From NCBI GenBank assembly GCA_002167285.1, contig NHDG01000041.1, positions 1 to 35,815 on the forward strand: a stretch of 35,815 nt of DNA, in the 5' to 3' direction. Both the position numbers and the translations under genes were made by a program. Of the stretch, positions 7,482 through 15,544 are shown one piece after another. Below the pieces are notes generated by a model, which was not told the DNA's origin, searched no databases, and saw nothing but the letters and a program-made list of their open reading frames with translations. How positions within the stretch are numbered: position 1 is the stretch's first letter; the number at the start of each line of letters is the position of its first letter. Source of the stretch: Planctomycetia bacterium TMED53 (GTDB taxonomy: Bacteria; Planctomycetota; UBA8108; UBA1146).

Positions 7482-8648
7482 ATGGACAAGTTCGAAGGCG
7501 CTGATTTCTACATTCTCGACGACGTGCTGAGCGAAGAGCAGCGCTTGATTCGGGACACTGTCCGCGATTTTGTTGACGACCAAATCGTCAATATCATCGA
7601 TGATTGCTTCATGGAGGATCGCTTTCCAAACGAGGTGATTCCGATGCTGGGTGAGCTCGGGTTGCTGGGCGCAAACCTTGAAGGTTATGAATGCGCCGGC
7701 CTCGACAATACTGCCTATGGTCTCATCATGCAGGAGTTGGAGAGGGGGGACAGTGGACTTCGATCATTCGTCAGCGTCCAAGGTGGATTAGTGATGTACC
7801 CGATCCATCGATACGGATCTGAGGAACAAAAGCAAAAATTCCTTCCTGAGCTTGCTTCCGGTCGCATGATTGGCTGCTTCGGTTTGACTGAACCGGACTA
7901 CGGTTCAAATCCAAGTGGAATGATCACAAATGCTGTTGAAGATGGAGGCCACTACATCCTCAATGGGAACAAAATGTGGATCACTAACGGCTGTGTCTCC
8001 GACGTCGCTGTCGTCTGGGCTAAGCTCGATGGAAGAATCAGAGGCTTTTTGGTCGAGAAAGGCACCGAAGGCTTTTCAACGACGAAGCAAGAAAAGAAAT
8101 TCTCACTCAGGGCCTCGGTGACCAGCGAACTGCACTTTCAAGATTGTAGGATTCCAAAGGAAAATATCCTTCCTGAGGCTAACGGACTTGGCGGTCCCTT
8201 GTCTTGCTTGACGCAAGCTCGATACGGAATTGCATGGGGTGCAACAGGCGCCGCCATGGCATGCTTTGACGCCGCTAAGAAATACTCTCTAAGTCGCATT
8301 CAGTTCGACAAGCCCATTGCAAGTTTCCAGTTGGTTCAGCAAAAACTCGCTGAAATGTTTACCGAGATTACCAAGGCCCAATTGCTCAACTTGAGGCTGT
8401 CTCAACTGAAAGAGAGCGGCAAAATGACCGCTCAGCATGTCTCGATGGCGAAGCGCAATAATGTTTACTGGGCGCTTGAGATCGCCCGCAGCGCGAGAGA
8501 TATACTGGGGGCCAATGGGGTGACACATGAATACCCTGTTGGACGTCACATGCTCAACCTTGAATCAGTCAAAACTTATGAAGGTACTCACGACATTCAC
8601 TCGCTGATTCTCGGTCATGAGGTGACCGGTATACCTGCCTATAAATAA
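7482..8648 (+). CDS. Acyl-CoA dehydrogenase, glutaryl-CoA dehydrogenase type
   Basis: FAD-dependent dehydrogenase; the family converts acyl-CoA to enoyl-CoA and glutaryl-CoA dehydrogenase also decarboxylates to crotonyl-CoA (lysine/tryptophan breakdown). The sequence follows GCDH closely: SGLRSFVSVQGGLVMYPIHRYGSEE, GCFGLTEPDYGSNP, KMWITNG, KFSLRAS, ARYGIAWG, and the catalytic TYEGTHDIHSLILG with E367. R94, which holds the glutaryl carboxylate in GCDH, is conserved, which is why I favour that substrate over a generic one. An ATG at 7461 could add seven residues, but GGAGG at 7473-7477 places the likelier start at 7482 (388 residues). It stands alone after the tRNA terminator; no ETF or other degradation gene is adjacent. 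Confidence 0.88.
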   Translation: MDKFEGADFYILDDVLSEEQRLIRDTVRDFVDDQIVNIIDDCFMEDRFPNEVIPMLGELGLLGANLEGYECAGLDNTAYGLIMQELERGDSGLRSFVSVQGGLVMYPIHRYGSEEQKQKFLPELASGRMIGCFGLTEPDYGSNPSGMITNAVEDGGHYILNGNKMWITNGCVSDVAVVWAKLDGRIRGFLVEKGTEGFSTTKQEKKFSLRASVTSELHFQDCRIPKENILPEANGLGGPLSCLTQARYGIAWGATGAAMACFDAAKKYSLSRIQFDKPIASFQLVQQKLAEMFTEITKAQLLNLRLSQLKESGKMTAQHVSMAKRNNVYWALEIARSARDILGANGVTHEYPVGRHMLNLESVKTYEGTHDIHSLILGHEVTGIPAYK

Positions 8649-8670
8649 GGCTTCTAAGGTATCTGTGAAG

Positions 8671-8682
8671 TTTTCCGGAAAA
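8671..8682. repeat. 12-base perfect palindrome upstream of prkA
   Basis: TTTTCCGGAAAA lies 44 bases before the prkA ATG and just before a TATGCT element (8688-8693) that could be a -10 box. A perfect palindrome in this place could be an operator; I do not recognise a regulator for it. Confidence 0.35.
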
Positions 8683-8725
8683 TCGGGTATGCTTCTTATG
8701 AAGCTGCACCGAGGGGAATCGACAC

Positions 8726-10969
8726 ATGGATCACCAGGATTTCATCAAGAGATTTCGATCTACATCCATCGATCGCTTTGAGTCTCGTCAGAGAATTCGA
8801 AGTTTTTCGAATTTCCTCGATGACTTCTTAGCGAATCCTTATCCCTATTTAAGGAACTCTCCAAGATACATCCTTGACGTCTTTGAGCATTACGGCACAG
8901 AGGACGTTCATCGCGTCGGCATCACAGATCGCAGATGGAAGATTTTCGATCTTGATCACAGTGATTTATCGGAAAACCTTGTAGGGCAAGAACGTGTCCA
9001 AAATTCGATCTACATGAAGCTGCGACAATTTGCTCGGAATGGCAAAGGGGATCGACTTCTCTTGCTTCATGGCCCTAATGGCTCGGCTAAATCAACGACG
9101 ATTAACGCCATCATGGAGGCGATGCATCAATACAGCATTCTTCCTGAAGGGGCTCTGTATCGGTTCAATTGGATTTTTCCGGAGAAATCTTCTGAAGCCG
9201 GTAGGATTGGGTTTGAAGAGGGAGAGCAAGAATCCACAGGAACATATGCATTTCTTAATGCAAGTGAAGTGGGTGCGATCATCCGTTGCGAGTTGAAGGA
9301 TTCGCCTCTTCTTCTGATTCCTAGAAAAGAACGACGCGAATTAGTAGAGTTTGCACTTTCTAAACACCCAGACCTTGCCAACAAGGAGAACTTTAATTAC
9401 GACTGGGTCTTCGAATTTGATCTCAGCCAAAAGAGTAAGTGGATTTACGAAGCATTGCTGGGTGCCCACAAGGGTGACTGGCTCGAAGTGATGCGACATG
9501 TTCAAGTGGAGCGCTTCTTCCACTCAAAGAAGTATCGTCTGGGTTGTATCTCGATAGAACCCCAAGGAAACATCGACGCTCAAGTACGGCCCATTGGGTT
9601 TAATGGCGACGCTCTACCCACAATTCTGCATGGGCTTCCTTTGTACGAGGTCGACGGCGACCTGATCGCTGCCAATCGTGGCTTGTGCGAGTATTCCGAT
9701 TTCCTAAAACGGCCACCAGAAACAAATAAGTATCTCCTGACGACGTCCGAAAAGGGGACAATTCAGTTGCCCAATTTCCGGGCCCATTTAGATCTTGTCT
9801 TGTCAGGGAGCGCCAACGAGAAGCAGCTGAACATGTTCAAGCGAACCCCGGACTTCTCCTCGTTCAAGGGGCGCCTTGCGCTTGTTAGGGTTCCTTACCT
9901 GCTTCAGTACTCAAGAGAAGCGGTGCTCTATACTCGCCAAATAGATAAACACGCATCCGGTGGATCAGTGGCTCCGCACACCGCAGAGATGGCTGCTCTC
10001 TGGGTGGTGCTGACAAGGCTTAAGAGGCCTTCCCCTAAGAATCATTCCCCAGAGCTTGCTCCGATTGTCGCCAGGCTCACGCCTATTCAGAAGGCTCTTC
10101 TTTATGACCATGGGGAAACTCCTATGGGAATGAAAGAAGACGAAAGAAAACTGCTGGTTCAGAATGTCCGAAACTTAAGAGAAGAGCACGAGGGAACCGA
10201 AGGAGAATTTGAAGGTATATACGGAAGTGAATATGAAGGTAGAAGAGGGGCCTCTCCTCGGGAAATGCTTTCTTTGATTGCGGCATCTTCTGAAAACGAA
10301 CAGTGGCTCTCGCTGTCCCCTCTTTCAATTCTCGAGGAGTTGGAATCCTTTATTAAAGATTCCAGTGTCCACGACTTTCTCAGACTTGCCGTAGATAATG
10401 GATATCACGATTGTCGACAGTTCATTTCCGATGTGCGAAATCACTATTTAGAGTTAGTACGCAGGGAAGTCTTTGATTGCCTTTCTTTTGTTGAAGAGGG
10501 TGAGTTCGATCGCCTCTTCGGGGCATACTTTCAACATGTCAAATCACATGAGATCGGTGAAAGCCTTTACTCCGACAGTCTTAATGAATACGTGAAGCCC
10601 TCTGAGGATTTCATGAACGACATCGAGAAGAAGTTAAGCATTAAAGACAATGCAAAGGAATTCAGATCTAGCTTGTTGAGTAGGATTGGAGCATACGTCA
10701 CAGAGAATCCGTCGAATGCCATCGATTACTCCCAGGTTTTCCCTGAAGTTTATAATGATCTGAAACAGAACTTTTGGGAGTCTCGTAAGGGAGAAATTCA
10801 ACTCGCGCTTTTAAACATTCTCAGGTACTTCACAGAGGAAGAAAGCTCACTGTCAGAGCAAGAGGTCGCTTCCGTAAAGGAAACCCTCAATGCCTTGGCC
10901 CTGCGCTACGGATACGACGAAAACAGCTCGCGTGACGTGGTTGGATTTATCGTTAGCCAGCAGCGCTAA
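8726..10969 (+). CDS. PrkA-type AAA+ serine protein kinase, long variant
   Basis: 747 residues. The N-terminal AAA part (PrkA-AAA) has Walker A HGPNGSAKST at 115-124, preceded by the VGQERVQNSIYMKLR helix typical of PrkA/YeaG; the typical 'LRFNWIFPE'-like strand follows as YRFNWIFPE. Later blocks include an ILHGLPLYEVDGDLIAANRG stretch, 'ANRGLCEYSDFLKRP' (Walker-B/sensor region of PrkA proteins) and RVPYLLQYSREAVLYTRQID. PrkA proteins phosphorylate or proteolyse targets in stress, nitrogen-starvation and sporulation responses. E. coli YeaG is 644 residues; this one carries a longer, highly charged C-terminal region (~480-747). The usual partners, a DUF444 (YeaH) protein and SpoVR, are not nearby. 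GGGGAAT ribosome site precedes the ATG. It converges with moxR, with five bases between the two stops. Confidence 0.85.
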   Translation: MDHQDFIKRFRSTSIDRFESRQRIRSFSNFLDDFLANPYPYLRNSPRYILDVFEHYGTEDVHRVGITDRRWKIFDLDHSDLSENLVGQERVQNSIYMKLRQFARNGKGDRLLLLHGPNGSAKSTTINAIMEAMHQYSILPEGALYRFNWIFPEKSSEAGRIGFEEGEQESTGTYAFLNASEVGAIIRCELKDSPLLLIPRKERRELVEFALSKHPDLANKENFNYDWVFEFDLSQKSKWIYEALLGAHKGDWLEVMRHVQVERFFHSKKYRLGCISIEPQGNIDAQVRPIGFNGDALPTILHGLPLYEVDGDLIAANRGLCEYSDFLKRPPETNKYLLTTSEKGTIQLPNFRAHLDLVLSGSANEKQLNMFKRTPDFSSFKGRLALVRVPYLLQYSREAVLYTRQIDKHASGGSVAPHTAEMAALWVVLTRLKRPSPKNHSPELAPIVARLTPIQKALLYDHGETPMGMKEDERKLLVQNVRNLREEHEGTEGEFEGIYGSEYEGRRGASPREMLSLIAASSENEQWLSLSPLSILEELESFIKDSSVHDFLRLAVDNGYHDCRQFISDVRNHYLELVRREVFDCLSFVEEGEFDRLFGAYFQHVKSHEIGESLYSDSLNEYVKPSEDFMNDIEKKLSIKDNAKEFRSSLLSRIGAYVTENPSNAIDYSQVFPEVYNDLKQNFWESRKGEIQLALLNILRYFTEEESSLSEQEVASVKETLNALALRYGYDENSSRDVVGFIVSQQR

Positions 10970-10974
10970 TCATT

Positions 10975-12048
10975 TTAAGAGTTCAGTCTTGGTGTCGTAT
11001 CAGAAAGTGCACTAAGCCACTTTCGGATCAGGCCAATTTCTTGCTGTTCAACTTGAATGTCATTGAAAGAAGCTTCCCCGGCATGCTCTAGGATCTTCTT
11101 CAGAACGTGATCCGAACTCATTCCCTCGGCTTCTGCATGGACACTGAGTCCTAAACGATGACGAAGTGCTGGGAAAATGACAGCATCGATATCTTCATCC
11201 GTCACCATTCGCCTTTGCTGCAAAGCGGCACGTGCTCTCGCTGTTGACAGGATGGATTGGACGCCTCTAGGACCTGCACCATGAGAGAGCAATTCGGAAG
11301 CGATTTCTCCGCAATCCTCTTCGCCTGGCCTCGTCATCCGGACTAGTCGAGTCGCCCTCTGGAGTTGAAATTCTGGGATTTCCACCTTTTGAATTTCTTC
11401 CATTGCCTTGCCCAGCCAATCCATTTCAACAACCGCTTCTAATTTACTTTCTAGTTTAGAAGTTGTTGATGAAATTACCTCAAGCTCGTCGTTCGTGTTT
11501 GGGTAATCCATCAAGACCTGGAATGTGAATCGATCCATTTGGGTGAATGGTAGGGGGTAGGTCCCTTCTTGTTCCAATGGGTTTTGGGTAGCAAGAACAA
11601 AGAACGGTTGGGGGAGGCGGTGACGTTGCCCCATGACGGTCACGAAACCCTCTTCCATAGCCTCCAGCATTGCAGCTTGGGTCTTTGGTGGAGTTCTGTT
11701 GATCTCGTCTCCGAGGACCATATTTGCAAAGAGTGGTCCTTGGACAAATGTAAATTGGCGAGATTCCGACATCTGGTTTTGATCTAAAAGGGTTGATCCT
11801 GTGATGTCTTGCGGCATGAGATCCGGAGTGAATTGGATTCGGCTGAAATCTAACTGTAGCAGGTCCGCTATTGTTCTAACGAGTAAAGTTTTTGCCAAGC
11901 CGGGAACACCCATGACAAGTACGTGCCCTCCAGACAGCATGGCAATCAGGACTTGTTCGATGACTTCTTCTTGGCCAACGATCCTCTTCGCCAATCCTTG
12001 GGTCAGGTTGTCATTGACGGTGGCGATGTTTTCAAATTCCTCAATCAC
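10975..12048 (-). CDS. MoxR-family AAA+ ATPase
   Basis: 357 residues, usual length. Walker A GVPGLAKT (47-54), Walker B VLGDEINR (111-118), the family signature FVQGPLFANMVLGDEINRTPPKTQAAMLEAMEEG and sensor-1 'FFVLATQNPLEQEGTYPLP' are all intact; the C-terminal lid domain follows. MoxR ATPases act as chaperones that mature or insert cofactors into protein complexes, nearly always with VWA and DUF58 partners encoded next door. No DUF58 or VWA gene adjoins this copy; the nearest VWA gene is at 17218 on the other strand. The gene starts inside the last codons of mazG (8-base overlap), so the two are translationally coupled. Confidence 0.93.
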   Translation of the reverse strand: MIEEFENIATVNDNLTQGLAKRIVGQEEVIEQVLIAMLSGGHVLVMGVPGLAKTLLVRTIADLLQLDFSRIQFTPDLMPQDITGSTLLDQNQMSESRQFTFVQGPLFANMVLGDEINRTPPKTQAAMLEAMEEGFVTVMGQRHRLPQPFFVLATQNPLEQEGTYPLPFTQMDRFTFQVLMDYPNTNDELEVISSTTSKLESKLEAVVEMDWLGKAMEEIQKVEIPEFQLQRATRLVRMTRPGEEDCGEIASELLSHGAGPRGVQSILSTARARAALQQRRMVTDEDIDAVIFPALRHRLGLSVHAEAEGMSSDHVLKKILEHAGEASFNDIQVEQQEIGLIRKWLSALSDTTPRLNS

Positions 12049-12832
12049 TTGGCGAATTCCTGTCTTCAGATTCAGAGTTTTTGCCCATTTGATACCAATC
12101 TTCCAGATCCTCGAGACTCGCTGACGATCTTCCAGCGAGAGCCTTGTCGACAGATTTGAAGCGACTTTCGAATCTATGCAATGACTTGTTCAATGCCGCC
12201 TCTGGGTCGATTCCACATTTTCTCGAAACGCTGGACAATGCAAAGAGTAAATCACCGATTTCGTGTTCTATCTCTCGAGAGTCCCCAGAAGAAAGCGCCT
12301 CATTCAGCTCTACTAGTTCTTCGTCTATTTTATCAAGCGCTCCGGTCACATTGGGCCAATCGAAGCCCACCTCGGCAACCATTTTCCCTATACGATCTGC
12401 TCTTGATAAAGCGGGAAGAGAGGATGGCAAGGGCCGAATAGTCGAACTCTTGCCTTTATCTTCGTTTTTTTCTTCTGCTTTAATTTGTTCCCATTGCAGT
12501 CGAACGGCTTCTGGATCATTCGCAACCGCGTCACCAAAAACATGGGGGTGTCTTCTTATGAGCTTGTCTGAAATTTCCTCAGCAACTCGATCTAGTGAGA
12601 ACTCTTCCTGCTCTTCAGCGACCCTCGCTTGCAAGAATATATTCATCAATAGATCTCCAAGCTCTTCGCATACCAGTTTTGGATCTCCTGACAAGATCGC
12701 ATCTGAGACTTCATGGGCCTCTTCTAATAGGTATGGACGCAGACTCTCCCTGGTTTGTTCCAGGTCCCATGGGCAGCCACCGGGTGATCGAAGTTGATCG
12801 ATGATCGTTTTGAGTCTTATTAGATTTTCCAT
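12041..12832 (-). CDS. mazG: Nucleoside triphosphate pyrophosphohydrolase MazG
   Basis: 263 residues, same size as E. coli MazG. It hydrolyses (d)NTPs to monophosphates, cleaning damaged nucleotides and lowering ppGpp. Two tandem MazG domains are visible: the first with CPWDLEQTRESLRPYLLEEAHE (EExxE at 37-41) and EELGD at 56-60, the second with KIDEELVELNEAL and HEIGDLLFAL, separated by a charged linker (about 118-135). The metal-binding acidic residues are kept in both. A good minus-strand promoter lies directly upstream and AAGG stands six bases before the ATG. The 3' end overlaps moxR. Confidence 0.95.
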   Translation of the reverse strand: MENLIRLKTIIDQLRSPGGCPWDLEQTRESLRPYLLEEAHEVSDAILSGDPKLVCEELGDLLMNIFLQARVAEEQEEFSLDRVAEEISDKLIRRHPHVFGDAVANDPEAVRLQWEQIKAEEKNEDKGKSSTIRPLPSSLPALSRADRIGKMVAEVGFDWPNVTGALDKIDEELVELNEALSSGDSREIEHEIGDLLFALSSVSRKCGIDPEAALNKSLHRFESRFKSVDKALAGRSSASLEDLEDWYQMGKNSESEDRNSPSD

Positions 12833-12855
12833 CGGCGCCTTGATCGGGTAAGTCC

Positions 12856-12884
12856 TATGTAAGAATACTGGGAACTGATCACAA
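12856..12884 (-). promoter_or_regulatory. Sigma70-like promoter of mazG-moxR
   Basis: On the minus strand TTGTGA (12884-12879), 17-base spacer, TACATA (12861-12856). The predicted start is near 12849, giving a leader of about 17 bases before the mazG ATG at 12832. Confidence 0.5.
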
Positions 12885-12889
12885 CGATA

Positions 12890-13240
12890 CTATTTGCGTT
12901 GAATGACTAATGAGCGGTTGGGAATCTTTCCTCCGCGGAGATCCACGATTCTGAGTACCTTCTCACTATCGCGAAAAACGAGAGAATAGTTTCCAGCTGT
13001 TCCGTTGACAGAAATGAGTTCACCAAAGTCCGTTGGAATCACACCTGCTACTTGCTGCTTCCATTTTGGGGCAGATTGAGCTTCGACGGTACGATCCGAG
13101 TTGAACGGCGATTCTACGCCGGAGAGCCATGCCAAATTGCCGAATATGGCAATAACCAATAACAGGAGTGTCCAGTGGCGAGTTTTTATCAAAGCCTTCT
13201 GCTTGCCGATTGAAGGGGGTGTAGAGTTTTGTCCGGTCAT
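12890..13240 (-). CDS. Small single-pass membrane protein of unknown function
   Basis: 116 residues from the start at 13240, which is preceded by GGAG with a six-base gap. The open frame continues upstream to 13330 but that part would cover the argS promoter, so the shorter start is preferred. Residues ~1-20 are polar, ~22-43 form one transmembrane segment (HWTLLLLVIAIFGNLAWLSGV), and the remaining ~70 residues would be periplasmic, ending in a small beta-rich domain with 'ELISVNGTAGNYSLVFRD' and 'KVLRIVDLRGGKIPNRSLVIQRK'. I do not recognise the family. It is divergent from argS and upstream of mazG on the same strand, but a separate promoter serves mazG. Confidence 0.6.
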   Translation of the reverse strand: MTGQNSTPPSIGKQKALIKTRHWTLLLLVIAIFGNLAWLSGVESPFNSDRTVEAQSAPKWKQQVAGVIPTDFGELISVNGTAGNYSLVFRDSEKVLRIVDLRGGKIPNRSLVIQRK

Positions 13241-13312
13241 CACGATCTCCATTTCCGGAAGTGCGCCAGCAAGGATTGCTGGAAAAGTTCCAACACATGT
13301 ACCCCGGAGCAC

Positions 13313-13340
13313 TTGGTACCAGGTACACATTCACTATAAA
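13313..13340 (+). promoter_or_regulatory. Sigma70-like promoter of argS
   Basis: TTGGTA (13313-13318), 16-base spacer, TATAAA (13335-13340). Transcription would begin near 13347, about 44 bases before the argS ATG at 13391. Confidence 0.55.
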
Positions 13341-13390
13341 ATGCCAGCCTTGATGATTCGAGGCCCCACTTTTCTGAGGAGACCGCCTTC

Positions 13391-15124
13391 ATGCGCCAGT
13401 TCAGTCACCAATTAGTTCAGAGGATCAGTCATTTCCTCGATATGGACGTCTCTGACTTGGGCATGGAAGTCGTGGACCCCCCGAATCCCAAACTCGGCGA
13501 CCTTTCTTTGGGCTGTTTTCCCATTGCCAAAGCGATGAAATCTTCTCCCGTTGAGATTTCCCAAAAATTAGCTCAACAAGACTGGCAATTAGAGTGGATT
13601 GAGAAAGTTGTCGCCACAGGTCCCTACTTAAACTTTACCGTCAAAAGAGAGCTGTTTAGCCAATACGCCATTCAAGAGATTAAGGATCAAGGAACCTCTT
13701 GGGGCGATACTCAAACAGGTCATGGCAAAAGAGTCATCGTCGAATACTCCTCTCCAAATATTGCGAAGCATCTGGCTGTGCATCATCTGCGATCAACGAT
13801 GCTGGGCCAAGCGATGGCGAATTTATTTCGATCCGCCGGCTATGAAGTTGTGAGTTGGAATCACCTGGGGGATTGGGGGACTGGATTCGGTAAACTCCTC
13901 GCTGCCTGGGACAAGTTTTCGGATATCGACAACTTTGACTCTCCTAAACTTGCAGATAGAGAAGATCCCGTGAGTGATCTGAATGCACTCTATGTCCGCT
14001 ACTCCAATGAAGCCAAAGACAACCCTGAGCTCGACGATTCGGCTCGTGACTGGTTTAAGAAACTTGAGGATGGAGACTCTCTAGCACGGGAGCGCTGGGA
14101 GACCATCAGAAGCGTGTCGATGGAGCTCTTTGAGAAGGTTTATTCAAGACTTGGAGTCAGATTTGACAAGGTGATCGGTGAATCTCATTACGAAGATGGG
14201 ATGAAAGACGTGATCGATCTATTGGTATCGAACCACCTTCTTGAGGAGAGTGAGGGCGCAGAGGTTGTTTCTGTTGCCGAAGATATACCACCGATGCTAA
14301 TTCGTAAGAAGGATGGAGCAACGCTATACGGGACTAGGGATCTCGCCAGTGCGATCGCCAGGCACGAAATGGTCGAATTTGATCGCTGCCTTTACGTTGT
14401 GGATGCCGGGCAAAGTCTGCACTTCCGTCAGGTTTTCGGTGTCTTGAAGAAGCTTGGTTTCGAATGGGCAGATCATCTTGAGCACGCGGAGTTTGGTGTC
14501 ATGCGCTTGAATGTTGACGGCCATTGGAAAAAGGGGAAAACCCGTGGTGGCCAAGTTGTGCTACTGCATGAGGTCCTCGATGGCGCTGTTGAGCTCGCGG
14601 CGAACATCGTTCTTTCAAAGAATCCGGATATCCCCGAAGAAGACCTCAAAGAGATTTCTGAAGCCGTAGGAATGGGCGCCGTCATCTTTAGCGATATGAA
14701 AGCAGCCCGGCGTAAAGACGTGAACTTCGATTTAGATAAGATCCTCAGCTTTGATGGCGAAACAGGGCCTTATCTTCAGTACACACATGTGAGATTCGCT
14801 AGCATTTTGAGAAAAGCCGCAGATCAAGGGCTCAGTGAAAATGACGGTAAAGGCCTCGTCGAGGATGAAGAGCTGCAACTGATCAAGCGCCTGCTGAGGT
14901 ATCCGGGGATCATCGACAAAGCGGCAAAGCAGGCTGAGCCTTCGCAACTGTCCCAATACTTGCTCGACTTGGCGAGTGAGTTCAATACCTACTACTCAAA
15001 GCATCGGGTGATCTCTGATAACGCTGAATTGAGTGGGCATCGCTTGGCCCTGATTCAGGCGCTAAAAACGACCCTGGGCTCTGGTCTTTCAAAGTTATGC
15101 ATCAAGCCACTGGATCGAATGTAG
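13391..15124 (+). CDS. argS: Arginyl-tRNA synthetase with an unusual HIGH motif
   Basis: 577 residues, normal length (E. coli 577). Charges tRNA-Arg; class I enzyme. The N-terminal Add1 domain (~1-95), the Rossmann core (VEYSSPNIAKHL..., HLGDWGTGFGKLL), 'LIRKKDGATLYGTRDLASAIAR', 'VVDAGQSLHFRQVFGVLKKLG' and the KMSK-equivalent GKTRGGQ are present, followed by the DALR anticodon-binding helix domain. The HIGH signature, normally H-V-G-H in this family, reads A129-V-H-H132: the second histidine and the following LRST are kept, the first histidine and the glycine are replaced. The rest of the catalytic core is so well kept that I think the enzyme is active. TGAGGAGA precedes the ATG. Confidence 0.95.
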   Translation: MRQFSHQLVQRISHFLDMDVSDLGMEVVDPPNPKLGDLSLGCFPIAKAMKSSPVEISQKLAQQDWQLEWIEKVVATGPYLNFTVKRELFSQYAIQEIKDQGTSWGDTQTGHGKRVIVEYSSPNIAKHLAVHHLRSTMLGQAMANLFRSAGYEVVSWNHLGDWGTGFGKLLAAWDKFSDIDNFDSPKLADREDPVSDLNALYVRYSNEAKDNPELDDSARDWFKKLEDGDSLARERWETIRSVSMELFEKVYSRLGVRFDKVIGESHYEDGMKDVIDLLVSNHLLEESEGAEVVSVAEDIPPMLIRKKDGATLYGTRDLASAIARHEMVEFDRCLYVVDAGQSLHFRQVFGVLKKLGFEWADHLEHAEFGVMRLNVDGHWKKGKTRGGQVVLLHEVLDGAVELAANIVLSKNPDIPEEDLKEISEAVGMGAVIFSDMKAARRKDVNFDLDKILSFDGETGPYLQYTHVRFASILRKAADQGLSENDGKGLVEDEELQLIKRLLRYPGIIDKAAKQAEPSQLSQYLLDLASEFNTYYSKHRVISDNAELSGHRLALIQALKTTLGSGLSKLCIKPLDRM

Positions 15125-15167
15125 ATCAGACCGAATGTAGCTCAATTTGTCGAGAAATCGCAGGGTC

Positions 15168-15455
15168 TTACAGGAGGTCCAGCAGCTGCATGTTGATCCA
15201 GGTTAAACGTCCATAGAGCTGGATATAGTTCATTCCTTCAGACGGCCTCCAGATCCATTTCCAGCCCTCTTCTGAAAGAGTGGCCTCTCGACCCTTTTCC
15301 GCTTCTATGGAGCCCACGAAGGTCTGGTAGCGCTGAAACAGATCAGAATCCACAGATCTGGTCCCGGAGTCGATTAGGTGGTCCAGGCAGATCGCCTGCA
15401 ACTGCACCGTCTCTCTCATGAATTGGATCAGTCGCTCCTCGGTCAGTACGCTCAT
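15168..15455 (-). CDS. Conserved-looking 95-residue protein of unknown function
   Basis: 95 residues with a very strong GAGGAGG ribosome site and a near-consensus promoter directly upstream, so I regard it as a real, well-expressed gene. It is soluble, helix-rich, with several aromatic residues in the second half (EEGWKWIWRPSEGMNYIQLYGRLTWINMQLLDLL). There is no signal peptide, membrane segment, or DNA-binding motif that I can recognise. It lies between argS (convergent, 43 bases between stops) and glyS (divergent). No function assigned. Confidence 0.7.
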   Translation of the reverse strand: MSVLTEERLIQFMRETVQLQAICLDHLIDSGTRSVDSDLFQRYQTFVGSIEAEKGREATLSEEGWKWIWRPSEGMNYIQLYGRLTWINMQLLDLL

Positions 15456-15474
15456 CGGGCCTCCTCAGACCTGC

Positions 15475-15503
15475 TGTATATGGAATCTTTCGATCTGAGT
15501 CAA
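15475..15503 (-). promoter_or_regulatory. Near-consensus sigma70 promoter of the 95-residue gene
   Basis: On the minus strand TTGACT (15503-15498), 17-base spacer, TATACA (15480-15475). The predicted start, near 15468, lies immediately at the GAGGAGG site, so the leader is only about a dozen bases. This is the best promoter match in the window. Confidence 0.65.
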
Positions 15504-15544
15504 CGATGTGGGTCATCTTGCGATCTTCTGAAGGAGTTTCTAGG

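Noticed and set aside
12144-12797. 217-residue plus-strand frame opposite mazG
   Set aside because: Serine-rich shadow of mazG, whose two domains are clearly conserved on the other strand.
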